From Branchiostoma floridae (lineage: Eukaryota; Chordata; Leptocardii; Amphioxiformes; Branchiostomatidae), in the NCBI RefSeq assembly GCF_000003815.2, contig NC_049984.1, positions 15,251,158 to 15,315,157 of the forward strand: a stretch of DNA of 64,000 bases. The letters are read 5' to 3'. The position numbers were made by a program, and so were the translations under genes. Below, one piece after another: positions 9,715-21,525 of this stretch. The notes beneath the pieces were generated by a model, which ran no database searches, was not told the DNA's origin, and worked only from the letters and a program-made list of their open reading frames with translations. The stretch's first letter is position 1. Each line of letters opens with the position of its first letter.

Positions 9715-10930
9715 TTGTATTGTATACCTGGTAAATAAACCGTCTCATGGTGTAACACACCAGGTTTGTACTGGACAGTACAAGCTGCATACCCGGTAAA
9801 CCGCCTCATGGCGTAACACACCAGGTTTGTACGGAAGAGTACAAGCTGCATACTAGTACCTGGTAAACCGCCTCATGGTGTAACACACCAGGTTTGTACT
9901 GAACAGTACAAGCTGCATACCCGGTAAACCGCCTCTTGGTGTAACACACCAGGTTTGTACTGAACAGTACAAGCTACATACCCGGTAAACCGCCTCATGG
10001 TGTAACACACCAGGTTTGTACGGAAGAGTACAAGCTGCATACTAGTACCTGGTAAACCGCCTCATGGTGTAACACACCAGGTTTGTACTGAACAGTACAA
10101 GCTGCATACCCGGTAAACCGCCTCTTGGTGTAACACACCAGGTTTGTACTGAACAGTACAAGCTACATACCCGGTAAACCGCCTCATGGTGTAACACACC
10201 AGGTTTGTACTGAACAGTACAAGCTACATACCCGGTAAAACGCCTCATGGTGTAACACACCAGGTTTGTACGGAAGAGTAGAAGCTGCATACTAGTACCT
10301 GGTAAACCGCCTCATGGTGTAACACACCAGGTTTGTACTGAACAGTACAAGCTGCATACCCGGTAAACCGCCTCATGGTGTAACACACCAGGTTTGTACT
10401 GAACAGTACAAGCTACATACCCGGTAAACCGCCTCATGGTGTAACACACCAGGTTTGTACTGAACAGTACAAGCTGCATACCCGGTAAACCGCCTCATGG
10501 TGTAACACACCAGGTTTGTACTGAACAGTACAAGCTACATACCCGGTAAACCGCCTCGTGGTGTAACACACCAGGTTTGTACTGAACAGTACAAGCTGCA
10601 TACCCGGTAAACCGCCTCGTGGTGTAACACACCAGGTTTGTACTGAACAGTACAAGCTGCATACCCGGTAAACCGCCTCATGGTGTAACACACCAGGTTT
10701 GTACTGAACAGTACAAGCTGCATACCCGGTAAACCGCCTCATGGTGTAACACACCAGGTTTGTACTGAACAGTACAAGCTGCATACCCGGTAAACCGCCT
10801 CATGGTGTAACACACCAGGTTTGTACTGAACAGTACAAGCTGCATACCCGGTAAACCGCCTCATGGTGTAACACACCAGGTTTGCACACACCTGGTAAAC
10901 CACCTCATGGTGTACCACACCATGTTTATA
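9715..10930 (+). repeat. Minisatellite, 61-bp unit, about 20 copies, with higher-order pattern
   Basis: The period is 61 bp over 1.2 kb (for example TGGTGTAAC at 10681 and 10742). Each unit contains two hairpin-capable palindromes: TGGTGT-AAC-ACACCA and TTGTACTG-AA-CAGTACAA. Three 67-bp variant units carry a 6-bp TAGTAC insertion (at about 9852, 10041 and 10291; spacing 189 and 250 bp, i.e. 2 or 3 normal units plus one variant). The left third is more variable and the right half nearly homogeneous. The minus strand has no stop in any frame over long stretches, giving repeated peptide-like frames that I regard as artefacts. Confidence 0.95.
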
Positions 10931-11664
10931 CTAGACGTTGCAAGCTGCAGATTCATTTGATTCACTCCCACTGGGGTGGACTCTTTTCAAAGAGTGTGGT
11001 AGGTTCTTTTATATGCTCGAGATGTTCATACATACTACTTAGTAGATTCATTTTTCATAGTTGGTTCGGAATTTGCCTACCTAAACCAAAATACGGAGAT
11101 ACTGGTAACCTCCCAACTGTTTCAACAATCGAGAAAAAATTTGAAAAAATTGTTGAAAAAATGTAATGTCATAATAATTGCTAGTGCCAAAATCATTCAA
11201 ACTGATATACAGATGCACTTCAAAGGAACAAATCACTCTTTTACCAAGATTTCCTATCGAAGAACGTGTTGGCAAAAAGCGAGTGCCAAAGTGGATACTA
11301 ACATCAAAGATAGCTCGTAAGAATCTATTTCCATTATGTTCCATTATCTTTCCTCTCATTTCTTCAAGAGACCAATCATGTCTTAAAGACGCGCAATAAA
11401 GTCCACGGGATGCTATCAAATGCAATCACAACCTCTTGTCTTGCGGTTGTGTATAGTTTTAAAGAGATCGATGTGGTTCCGTAGTGTTTCGGTCGACTGT
11501 AATTACGTTTATTACAAAAGTATGTCGACAGTCATTCCAGACGTTTTGTTTACAAGTTCAAAAAGAAAAGTCTGGAAGAACCTTTGGGAAATTAACAGTT
11601 TTTTAAAACATATACAAGCGGCGTTACCAGATGTCAGAGGGAAACAGATCAAGCAAAGCATGTC
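10931..11664. other. Intergenic, nothing recognised
   Basis: Several open frames of 70-120 codons overlap on both strands (for example 11081-11425 minus and 11420-11785 plus), but none has a recognisable motif or domain. Confidence 0.4.
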
Positions 11665-11869
11665 GAGGACGAGAGATACAAAAACTTGTTCTGCAGCAGT
11701 ACCAAGGTCATACACCAGGGGCCTAAAATTGACCTTGACCTTTGTTTTCCCCACCTCTATTTATATACCAAATTTAAAAATCTAATTACAATTCATCCAA
11801 AGGTTCTAGAGTTATGCTGACCACAGATATCACAAACGCCAAACAGACACAGGCAGACACACACACATA

Positions 11870-11938
<69 letters not shown>

Positions 11939-11941
11939 ACG

Positions 11942-11995
<54 letters not shown>
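11665..11995 (-). repeat. GT-rich dispersed repeat copy (minus) ending in a (CA)n microsatellite
   Basis: The reverse complement reads, in family order, the (GT)n tract (11868-11992 as CA on the plus strand), GATATCTGTGGTCAGCATAA, CTCTAGAACCTTTGGATGAA, GGGGAAAACAAAGGTCAAGG and TTAGGCCCCTGGTG. The microsatellite is therefore probably an expansion of the family's own GT tract. Confidence 0.7.
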
Positions 11996-11996
<1 letters not shown>

Positions 11997-12780
11997 CACC
12001 TCCTTTTTACATGAAGGTATATAATCATTGCAATCTCCTTCCCCGGATCCTAGGTTTACATTTCTCACATTCATGTCACGTTGTACGCTGAGTATCGACA
12101 ACTCAGACCATGTAAGTATGATTGGCGCGTCTTTATGATTGGGGAAATCAAGGATCAATATTCCATGATAGCTCTCTGTGGAGGCCGTGCGACTTTGACT
12201 CTGTACCCTGTGGTACTCCTTCTTCAATGTCAACTGATTCGGAAGTAATCGTTAATAAAGAGTCTTGCACTTGTGCAGGGACTAGAATTAAAGCCCTAAC
12301 CTTAAGATTACCGTGCTACGCTCCGGGATTCTACAGTGTCTCATTACTTTGTCGAGGAGCGCGTTGCTGATAAGACGCGGCAATGCCTGGATGATGATCC
12401 AAACTCCATCGTGGCCTTTCGATATATTATATATGGTTGATCCTAATGGGACTTGGCATTTAACGTTAAGATCTGATGCCTGCGAGGATTTCAGTAATGG
12501 CAGAGGTAAAATCATCTATTTTCAATTCAAATCCCTCTACTTGCTGGTATCTTCTCCACTAGACCATGCCCCGGGCATGGAAGCGAGAGCACAACTAGAC
12601 TCTCAGCAATTCAAACTTTTTGGGGCACTCTCTACTATTCTTCAGAAGAACCAGGTAGTGACTCTGCTGTGCTCTAGTTGCGTTTATACCCCTGTCTTAT
12701 TATCCACGATCATCGGTCGTATCGATGGAAGATCAGCCATATTTAAGATCGACAGAGGGTTGCGCGAATTTTTCACCTGA
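11996..12780. other. Intergenic, no confident gene
   Basis: A 155-codon frame (12313-12780) ends just before a LINE-type 3' tail, but its residues show none of the motifs of LINE proteins and I do not call it a gene. Confidence 0.4.
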
Positions 12781-12850
12781 AAACCGTCGTATATTAGCCA
12801 TACTTTGTACATTATACAATTGTTGTGCAATAAAGGTATTATTATAAGCG
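12781..12850 (+). mobile_element. Probable LINE 3' end
   Basis: TATACAATTGTTGTGCAATA, continuing into AAAGGTATTATTATAA, closely matches the 3' end of the minus-strand LINE fragment near 21960-22020 (read as ACAATTGTTGTGCAATAAAG) and the antisense tails in the 13.5-15.6 kb block. It contains AATAAA. No protein fragment of the element is visible directly upstream. Confidence 0.45.
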
Positions 12851-12949
12851 AGGCTTGGACGATTGCCGCAGAATCGTCGTCCGATCGATTTTTGGCCCCA
12901 TGTGATGGGGTTTATTATGAGACCTTATAGTGGCTGATTACATAGAGAT

Positions 12950-13330
12950 TGGCAATATTTGTATATTTGTAGTCGAAACTTCAGAAATTCTTGATAGGTT
13001 GTAATGGTATTTTGTATGTGTGTATGTATTGGAAGACAAATGTCAAGATCGGTTTTGGGGCCCCTGTTTGGTGACCTTGGTACTGCAGCATAGCAACCTT
13101 TTTTTTGTATCTTTTGTCCTGGACATGCTAAGGTATTCGATTTCGGTGGCAGATAGCTTTTGATGAAAGGAAGAAGTGGTGTAGTTTTGGGTCCACTATT
13201 TTCTTGTGATAAAGCTTTCTCTTGCAATGGTGACACCCTCAGATATTTGTCTCACTGCGGCATGTTGAAAACGTGGAAATTGGCGTACGTCAGAAGGAAA
13301 AAAACAACAACTGAAAAACTAGATCGTAGC
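12950..13330 (+). repeat. GT-rich dispersed repeat copy
   Basis: TTGTATGTGTGTATGTATTG is followed by GGAAGACAAATGTCAAGATC, TTTTGGGGCCCCTG, TGACCTTGGTACTGCAGCA and TTGTCCTGGACATGCTAAGG, then GATAGCTTTTGATGAAAGGA. It corresponds to the 3' half of the family and aligns with 1085-1255. Confidence 0.6.
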
Positions 13331-13545
13331 CCACCCTGTAAATAAATAGTGACCAAAAGGCATCAAGCTATAATTCTATGGCACTAATCGTTAAGTGAAG
13401 TATATGACAGTGCCTTTATGCTACCAATTACACGTCCTTTAGCACTGGTGGCTTGATGTAAGTACTTCACATATAAGAGACGCTACTAAAATTTCTAATG
13501 ATTCTATCCCCTAAATACTGTTTCTGCGTTCCTATGGGTTTCAGT

Positions 13546-15580
13546 TATTCTTAATATCATAAGCTGTGCTATTGATTATTTCAATAATAACTACCTCTGG
13601 GGCGCAACGTTGGGTTTATATCGCACACCTGACTGTGTAAAATTAGCCCCCCTAGCTCGTCCTGAATATGAAAAATGATTTGTATGTTATGTATTTCACC
13701 CCTTTATTGATATTTCTATGTTTGCAAGCAGTGTCAATTACATAACCATTTATTGCACAACAGTTCCATAAGGTACAATGCATATGGTTACAACATTGCT
13801 TAACAAAGATTCCGGGCCTTGGGTAACTACGCTATTCGAAGCAACATGCTTTGTAGTATATATGGCATAAGACTTATTACATGTATAGTATTTGACAGTT
13901 CTAACACTTTCCCATGTATTATCCAATATTTAAAACGTAAAGATAATATTATTCTTGAATTACATTAAGACTAGATATTTGGTTGTGACGCATAGAAATT
14001 GTATGTCATTTACAAGTGAAAGAACTGTTTTTTTGTGTTGCAATTTAGAAACAGACGTAGTTTTGTTTTTGCATAATGCCAATTAAGTATCATTACAAAA
14101 AAGAAACACTGAGTTACTCTTAATATTATAAGCTGTTTAATAGATTTATTTCAGTCATAACTACCACTGGGGTACAACTGTGGGCTTATAATGCACACTT
14201 GACTGTGTAAAAGTATCTCCTCTAGGCAGCCCTGAGGATGAAAAATGATATGAAGTTATGTATCTTACCCCCTTGAAGCCCTTTATTGATATTTCTATAC
14301 TTGGAAGCAGTGTCAATTACACAAACATTTATTGCATAGCAATTCCATAAGGTAAATAAATAAATGAATAAGTACAATGTATGGTTACTAACATTGCTTA
14401 ACAATATTCAGACTGGGGGGGGGGGGCAAAAAGTGTCCGCTCCAACTTTAACGTCGTATAGCTCCTAAACGGCTTGCGCTAGAACAAACAAACTTGGTGA
14501 CTTTTCCTAGAATACTGTTGTCAACAATTTACAAAAAATAGAATAAGTTTATGACTTTTCGTGTTACCATGGCAACGGGTTTCTTAAAGGCAAATTATAC
14601 AAAAATCACTAATGTTGGTTTAAACAATGGGATTTTAAGATTTTCTTGCTAAACTTAACTTCTTTTCATTTATCTTTAATATCTAACACATCTTAGTTGA
14701 ACATTTATAATTAGATATTCATAAATGATATATGGGATAGACCTACTACATGTACAGTATTTGCTGATATTTCTAACACTTTCCCATGTAATATCAAATA
14801 TTTACAATGTAGAGATAATGTTATTCTTGAACTACATTAAGACTAGATATTGGACTGTGACGCATAGACAGTGTATGTCATTTACAAGTGAAAGAACTGT
14901 TTTTTGTGTTGCAATTTGGAAACAGACGTAGTTCCGTTTTTGCATGATGCCAATTAAGTATCATTACAAAAAAGAAACACTGAGTTACTCTTAATATTAT
15001 ACGCTGTTTATTGATTTATTTCAGTCATAACTACCTCTGGGGTACAACTGTGGGCTTATAATGCACATCTGACTGTGTAAAATTATCTCCTCTAGGCAGC
15101 CCTGAAGATGAAAAATGATATGAAGTTATGTATTTCACCCCCTTGAAGCCCTTGATTGATATTTCTATGCTCGGAAGCAGTGTCAATTACATGACCATTT
15201 ATTGCACAGCAATTGCATAAGGTACAATGTATGGTTACTAACATTGCTTAACAATAATAGCGGTACTCGGGTAACTACGCTATTCGGGGCAACATGCTTT
15301 GTAGTATATATGGGATAAAAAAAAGACTTACTACATGTACAGTATTTGGGGTCATTTCTAACACTTTCCCATGTATTATCCAATATTCACAACGTAGAGA
15401 TAATATTATTCTTTAACTTCATTAAGACTAGATATTTGGCTGTGACACATAGACATTGTATGTCATTTACAAGTGAAAGAGCTGTTTTTGTGTGTGTGTT
15501 GCAATTTGGAAACAGACGTAGTTCTGTTTTTGCATAATAGCAATTAAGTATCATTACAAATGAGAAGCACTGAGTTATAG
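13546..15580 (-). repeat. Three tandem copies of a 0.57-0.87 kb repeat
   Basis: The marker CTTAATAT(C/T)AT(A) followed by GCTGT starts copies at about 13546, 14116 and 14986. All share the blocks AACTACCTCTGGGG, GACTGTGTAAAA, GATGAAAAATGAT, GAAGCAGTGTCAATTACA, TTTCCCATGTA and CAATTAAGTATCATTACAAA. On the minus strand the block TTGTGCAATAAATGGTTATG resembles a LINE 3' end, so the unit may be a tandemly duplicated retroelement tail. Copy 2 is about 300 bp longer (see the next feature). Confidence 0.8.
14408..14722. other. Sequence replacing ~60 bp in copy 2 of the tandem block
   Basis: Copies 1 and 3 have a GGTAACTACGCTATTCG block here. Copy 2 instead carries a G12 run (14415-14426) and about 300 bp of unrelated sequence (GCTCCTAAACGGCTTGCGCT, GTTACCATGGCAACGGGTTT). 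It was gained after the duplication, perhaps by insertion with deletion. No clear terminal repeats. Confidence 0.55.
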
Positions 15581-16254
15581 ATTGTTTCTACTACCCTATC
15601 AACGTCCGATAGTAATCCTACGTGTAAGCCCCGTGTGCTTTTGGTGCCTAAGTACCTTATGTTAACGCGCTGAGATAGCTTCATCAATTTCACAAACCTC
15701 ATTTGCTAGGATTCACAGTTAGAGCCGGCTTACGCCTAATACGTGCAACTGGCTCTGGAACAAATCTTCGATTTCAAGTAAAAAGCACCACTGTCGGCAA
15801 TTTATTCCACTTGATGTGACTGGAAAGCCCATTTAAATCCTCTTTTCTATATACATAGGAAATACTCGGATAGGAGTTGGCCGAGGTACAACACATGCAG
15901 AGCGTTGTAAATCAACCTTGAAACTTTGTGGAAAAAGAGATCTTAGTCTTTGAAAGTTGCAAATGAAAGTGGGGTGACTTTTTACTACAAGCTTCCTTTG
16001 ATGTCGACGGTTCGTCCAAAGTTTCTACCCAACTTGAAAGCGACAATAAGCAGACCTAGAGCCGCACAGTAAGATTACCCAGTGCGGGAGATGGATTAAT
16101 TCTTCTATTTTCACACGCGGGTGTTATTGCTGTAGTCTGGCGAACGTCGGAATGGACAATACCTTTTGATAGGTATAGTCTGCTTTGACTGAGCTTCTGT
16201 ACGTGTCCAGAACTATAATACTGTTCATCTGTACGGTTAGGAGGTGGCCTGTGC
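15581..16254. other. Intergenic, nothing recognised
   Basis: No gene, RNA or repeat could be supported. Confidence 0.45.
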
Positions 16255-16500
16255 AATATCCTAGTGAGTAGTGTGCCCACATCTGGATTTGAAAGGTCGA
16301 GGTTTCAAGTCGGGTGTTATATCTTGCTTTCTCTGCCTAGCACGTACGAAGAAGAGAAGAGTTGAACGCACACTATTATCACTGCCACTGTTCACTGCGG
16401 TAGTGCTTGCAGTTGTGCGGCCCATTGGCTACAAAAGCAGAGATATGCATCGCCCTTTACACTTAAAGGTGTGGAAGGATTTAAACTAAGGCCACAGCAA
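16255..16500 (+). mobile_element. Possible tRNA-derived SINE, degenerate
   Basis: TTTGAAAGGTCGAGGTTTCA followed by AGTCGGGTGT resembles a B box preceded by the usual SINE spacing. Downstream, a short non-coding body ends around TTAAACTAAGGC. The A box is not clear. The alternative is chance similarity. Confidence 0.3.
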
Positions 16501-17066
16501 GTAAATTTTATGGATGACATCCGCGCGCTCATTACTTTTCGCCTGATTTCAGAAAAAAAAACAAGATTATTTTTCTTCTTCAGGGAAGGCCGGATAGACG
16601 AAAATGGCTAAAGGTTGTGTTGTAACCTAATCATTGAATGTAGAATTGAGACTAGAGACTCTGTAGCATTGACTGTAGTTGCAGAGGTGCAACTTGATAG
16701 ATAGTTGCAAGGAGGTTACATCACAAGGAGGTTACATCCTTGATAGTTGTAAAAGTGGCACAACTATGGAAGCTATGAGTGTAGTTGCCAACATGGTTAA
16801 TGATACCAGTCTACCACACTAGTGTCAACTACACTGGTGCACTTCTTAAATACAGGAATGAATACCTTGTTGGCTCGGATGCCATATTTTGTCTCTTCAA
16901 GTCTTGTTACAACGTCTATTTTGAAAATCTGCCATCTTGTTTTTTTTTACCCATCTTGTTTTTTTTTCGCCCTATCTCATTATTTTTGCAGTCTGCAGAG
17001 GATGTCATCCATAAAATTTACTTGCTGTGGCCTAACTTTAACTGTGTGCTTTTAGTTCCTGTCTCA

Positions 17067-17345
17067 TATCCAGGACCTTTCCACGACTTTGCTCCTGATG
17101 ACAACTCACCAACTAAGGTTCGCACTGGTTAGGGATTAGCCCGGAATCCATCCTATTTTAGATCCTGTTATCGCATCCAAGCAGAATATGACTTTCCAGA
17201 CTTTCATTTTTCCAACTTTGTCCTTAGTTGTCGCTGACGACTTTTAAAGACTAGAAGGAAATCTCATCGAATATCTCTCAACATCAGATGACCTTGCTCA
17301 CAACGCACTCCCAACCATGGCCTGGAGAAGGTCTTTAAGCCATTG
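17067..17345 (+). repeat. Dispersed repeat shared with 36845-37130
   Basis: Shared blocks in order: AGGACCTTTCCACGACTTTG (AGGACCTTCCGACGTACGAC in the other copy), CCTGATGACAACTC, GGAATCCATCCTATTTTAGA, CAGACTTTCATTTTTCCAA, GATGACCTTGCTCACAACGC, CCATGGCCTGGAGAAGGTC. The two copies are colinear over about 280 bp but diverged. It is non-coding as far as visible. Confidence 0.6.
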
Positions 17346-17878
17346 CTCAGCTATGTCTGACAGGGGTTTAAAGTAAGCTTCTACCCTGTAGCTTCTGAAA
17401 TGCTGCACGTTCAGCATGTATCCGTTACAAAGTACCAAGATCACTTGTCAACGACTACATCCAATCTAAGTGCGGACACAAGGTAATGGTGTCACACCAA
17501 CCGCTGTGCCGATGAACAACAGTGATACGGCAAGTTTGCATTCAAAACGCTCCTGGTGTACAGAGATAAGGCACATGACTTCCACGGAAATGGCATCCCA
17601 TTTACAGAACGCCGTATTCATTAACGAAAAGGGGACCTCCAAGTCGAATCTTTTCTTTAGTGAGCTAATCCCAACCTAAAACTGAATATTATAGCAATAT
17701 TAATGCAGCCACAGTAGCTTGAGTTATTGACATCCATGAACACAGCCACATATCCATGCTATCGAGAAGAGGAATGTTTTTCCGAAGGCAATACATATCA
17801 TGAATATAGTAGAAACGACGGGTCAAGACTCATATTGAATGTCTCAATGGTAATTTCGGTTTGGAATGTTGTCTATGT

Positions 17879-17880
<2 letters not shown>

Positions 17881-17936
<56 letters not shown>
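17881..17936. repeat. (TA)28 microsatellite
   Basis: Uninterrupted TA dinucleotides that end exactly at the left edge of the 170-bp palindrome. Confidence 0.95.
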
Positions 17937-17939
<3 letters not shown>

Positions 17940-18106
17940 AACTAGTTTAACTGTAATATCCATCACAAAAATTGGACTCACCCAAATTTCTGACAGAACA
18001 GCACCAGACTTTGTCAATGTTCAATGTTCTTGACAAAGACTAGTGCTGTTCAGTCGAAAATTTGGGTGAGTCCAATTTTTGTGTTGTTACAGTTAAACTA
18101 GTTCAA
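17937..18106. mobile_element. 170-bp palindromic MITE in a TA target
   Basis: The left arm starts TTGAACTAGTTTAACTGTAA and continues through GGACTCACCCAAATTT. The right arm is its inverted copy, ending GTTAAACTAGTTCAA. Arms are about 55 bp with few mismatches, separated by a loop that is itself partly palindromic (ATTGTTCAATGTTCTTGAC-like). Flanks are TA on both sides, fitting a TA target duplication of the Tc1/mariner type, although the left TA lies in a microsatellite and cannot be verified. Confidence 0.8.
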
Positions 18107-18139
18107 TAATGACTTCTATCATCACAGATGAACTTTCAA

Positions 18140-18142
<3 letters not shown>

Positions 18143-18204
<62 letters not shown>
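18143..18204. repeat. (TC)n(TA)n compound microsatellite
   Basis: About 15 TC units (18143-18172) followed by about 16 TA units (18173-18204). Confidence 0.95.
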
Positions 18205-18207
<3 letters not shown>

Positions 18208-18564
18208 CCATTGAGACATTCAATATCAATCTCTATACGTAGCGAAATAGTAGCAAGTGACATACATGAAATTGCGTTTGCTTGCAATAAGACGTTGCGT
18301 TGTACTGTCGATAGAAATAGATGCATCATGGCAGTTCCCTTTACAAACGACATAAAGTCTAGTATTATTACACGAACGGGCCGGTAAGAACTAGATCTCC
18401 TTCTGCTGTTCTTTCAATGTTTTGATGTAATCCTCTCATGTCGTTCTTTATTACCCATCGCCGAGCCGACGAAATGACTTCATCTATTTTCCCATCCCAT
18501 AGACAAAGTTTTCACTGTCAGGGCCTCACAGTCACTATGTTTCCGTGATCCTGGATTAGGCTTT

Positions 18565-19452
18565 CAATTTGCAAAGAGGGTGCCCCTTCTGGCAACGTAC
18601 TTTGTATTCAGTCACTGTAAAAAAACAAAATGCTAGCATTGCGGGTGGGATCGTGCCACTGTCATTGAGACAGATGTATATATATATATGTACTGCGTTG
18701 TCGTTACATGACCTAAATGAGATTTTCGTATCCAGTAATATCTACATTGGACTTTAGCACGACTGAAGGGAAGGAAACACACAAGGGCCAAAAGATCATT
18801 TTTTCTTATCAACTAAACTCGTAGAGTAATCTGGCGAGGTGACCGCCCTAGTGGAATGGGGGTAGAACTAAAATTGTTTCTGCTCTATTTAACTAGATTG
18901 GTTTTGCATTAGATAGTAGCGTATTTGATGCGAACGACCTTTAAGTTTAATGCCGTTGTGGCGGAGGGGGGCGAGCAAAATTTCCAGAGAGAGTGTCCCT
19001 TCTGGCAACGTACTCTGTATCGTCTCACTGTAAAAGAAGAATGCTACCATTGCGGGTGGGATCGTGCCACTGTCATTGAAACAGACTGCGATATCGCCTA
19101 AATGAGATTTGTTTATAGATTAATATCTTCATAAATGGACTTCAGTACGACTGAAAGACAACACACAAAGCTCATTTTTCTTGTCTAGAGCAAGCTGGCG
19201 AAGTCACCGCCTCAGTGGAATGGGGACGGGGGTAGAAATAAAGTTGTTCATTTTCTATTGAACTCAATCTTAAAGTTGCAGCCAAAAGAGGCTCATTGAC
19301 CTTAACCACTGACCTAAACCTTCATCACTTGTATATAGAGTGTACCATGAAAAAAGTGTACCATAGCTCAGAATACTACAAAGTCATTGGGTTTGCACTA
19401 AATGGAAACACATCTTAACGCAAGCGACCTTCAAGTTTAATAGGGGGGGGGG
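18565..19452 (+). repeat. Two tandem copies of a ~425-bp repeat
   Basis: CCCTTCTGGCAACGTACT, GCATTGCGGGTGGGATCGTG and CCACTGTCATTGA occur at about 18580-18675 and again at about 19005-19080. Both copies then share TAGTGGAATGGGG-like and CGACCTTCAAGTTTAAT-like blocks. The second copy ends in a G10 run near 19442. No coding content. Confidence 0.75.
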
Positions 19453-19914
19453 TCTTAAAATCATGCAGAACGCTGCATGGCCCAAGGTCTAAGAAAACTC
19501 CACCCTACGCACCCCAAGGTACTGTAAGAACCTTACCTAAACAATAAAACACGACAACGCAAATCCTCTATATGCAATACGTCATATTTAGCAGCAGGAT
19601 GTCTCAATACTGCGATATCCATCTATGCAAGCATGTGTACTTCTTTGATAACGCTACCACCAAGTTTTGCCCCCCATTTAGTATATGTATGATAAATGTA
19701 TCACGTAGACCACGCACGCCCTAAAAACAAAAAGTACCGGTAATATTACCTGCCAAACACCACATTCAACTTGAGTGTGAATTCGCGGTCGATGCTCTTG
19801 CTTTAGATGGCTTTTCTGACGAACGACGACATACGGAGATCCTCCTGGCATTGCCAGATAAGCCACCTTCCCTTACTTTTCAGCAGCGAAGTGCAGAAAG
19901 TTAAACCCGTAATC

Positions 19915-20355
19915 TTCTATATGGACATATGATGATATTGCGTTCTCAAAGCAGCTGGGTCGATTTCTGGCAGAATTGTCAAAGTTTGCAGAGTTGCTTG
20001 TGAGAACTTTAGTTTCATTTGCGTGCGACTGTGGACGCGAATGGACTGTGGACGCGAATGGACTGTGGACGCGAATAGCTTTTGATTTGTTTTGAGGGAT
20101 TCAATGATGGATTTTTAAAGTAGTTCCGGCTTATGAAAAATTAATAAAATTTACATGTACATATGATGATATTGCGTTCTCACAGCAGCGTCGATTTTTG
20201 GCTGAGTTGGCAAAGTTTTCAGACTTGTTTTAGAAACTTTATTTTTACTCGCGTGCGACTGTGAACGCGAATGGCTTTTGATTTGTTTTGAGGGATTCAA
20301 TGATGAATTTTTATAGCAGTTCTGGCTTATGAAAAATTAATAGGATTTACATGTA
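19915..20355 (+). repeat. Tandem duplication (~240 and ~200 bp) with internal 17-bp triplication
   Basis: Both halves share ATATGATGATATTGCGTTCT, GCGTGCGACTGTG, TTTTGATTTGTTTTGAGGGA, TTCAATGATG and CTTATGAAAAATTAATA. The first half has an extra 17-bp microduplication (GGACTGTGGACGCGAAT three times, 20032-20080). A third distant relative is visible at about 22420-22490. Confidence 0.75.
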
Positions 20356-21223
20356 CCGCACGTTTGTTCACGCTATGTCCCCCTTGATATTACTCGGGAG
20401 GTGAAATGTGGCCTATTACACGTATCGATGATTTCAGTGTGGGAATTCCTCGTCCGCAGTATTGAACACATCGTACAAGTATAATCGCATCAACCAGACA
20501 GCCCGATGGACAATAAGTATTAGCTAGCTTCCAGCTGCTCTATCTCAATGTCTTAACGTAATCCCTCCATGCTCTATATCCCGTCTTTATTACCTTACTA
20601 TGATGCCTTTATCAATTTCACCGACCTATTTGCAAGGTTTTATGGCCAGAACCTAATGCTAAATACGTCTGGACCATCTTGAGTTGAATGAAACACCCCG
20701 TGGAGACTGCCCATAACAGTTCATCATTGCTTTACCGTTGAGATAAAATCTTAGTTCTCCCCAAGCAGCATGATCGCTTTGACATTGAACTAGCTGTCAA
20801 GTTCACGTGCATGCCACATCATGGAGTGGTCAAGGGAAGATACCACAGTTTCATTCTCAAAAATCTATTCAACTTTTATTTTACTCAGAAGACTGTATAA
20901 TTGTAAATAGCGATTTTATCATGTTGTGTTATCTTCGATCGGCCAACCTGGTCTTCTAACGCAAGCGCCTTTTCGTGCCGTTTCATGGTCAAAACTCCAC
21001 GCAGAATGGAAAGGACGATATGAGCAGACCACGAATCTTGATAAAAAAACATTTGTAGTGTGAAAAGTATCTTAATAAGTAACATTGATTCGTAGTGTGA
21101 AACTTTTTTGCCTGCTAGCTGCATGCATGTAATGGAAATAAACATATATTAGCTAAAGGCAAGTTTGGATAGATATAAAACACTCTTGGCGTAGCATTAT
21201 AAAACATGTGAAGTCATCTAACG
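20356..21223. other. Intergenic, nothing recognised
   Basis: No gene or repeat could be supported. Short frames only. Confidence 0.45.
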
Positions 21224-21319
21224 TTGACAAAAAGACAAGTCGAACGGGCACTATTTTTGCTAAATGGATGCTACACATGTCATGGATGCTCCGAATGTGT
21301 CTCAAAATCTTCTAGGAGC

Positions 21320-21481
21320 AAAGAATCACTAATGAACAGCTATATCAAGATTTTGCCTTTAGTCACGAAGACAATTAGGACAAGACATATGAAATTTTCA
21401 GCGCAGTGTATCAGACATTGTAGCTCAAAATTAGCATTATGGGAACCTACAAAAGGAAAAAAAGATGCCGAGGATGACTAA
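21320..21481 (+). mobile_element. LINE C-terminal fragment (degenerate)
   Basis: The frame ending at 21481 reads KILPLVTKTIRTRHMKFSAQ, then a short stretch, then LALWEPTKGKK before the stop. It parallels the better preserved LINE tail at 23967-24335 (RILRLAGHVVRHEE then LLWEPIKPRRR), a pattern typical of the region after the reverse transcriptase in several animal non-LTR retrotransposons. The conserved GH pair is degraded (AQ here). It is a truncated remnant with no reverse transcriptase. Confidence 0.5.
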
Positions 21482-21525
21482 AGCTCAATTTCATAGACAA
21501 CTGAAGAACTGGCACCAACTTAAGT

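Noticed and set aside
9627-10784. Repeated peptide frames on the minus strand (VLFSTNLVCYTMRRFTGY-like)
   Set aside because: They arise from the 61-bp minisatellite, which is stop-free in all minus frames. Three units are needed to return to phase, which explains the repeated peptides.
9715-10930. CRISPR array (short repeats with palindromes)
   Set aside because: The 61-bp units are contiguous without unique spacers, and the surroundings are eukaryotic.
11786-12233. Cys/Val-rich frames on the minus strand
   Set aside because: Translation of the (CA)n microsatellite.
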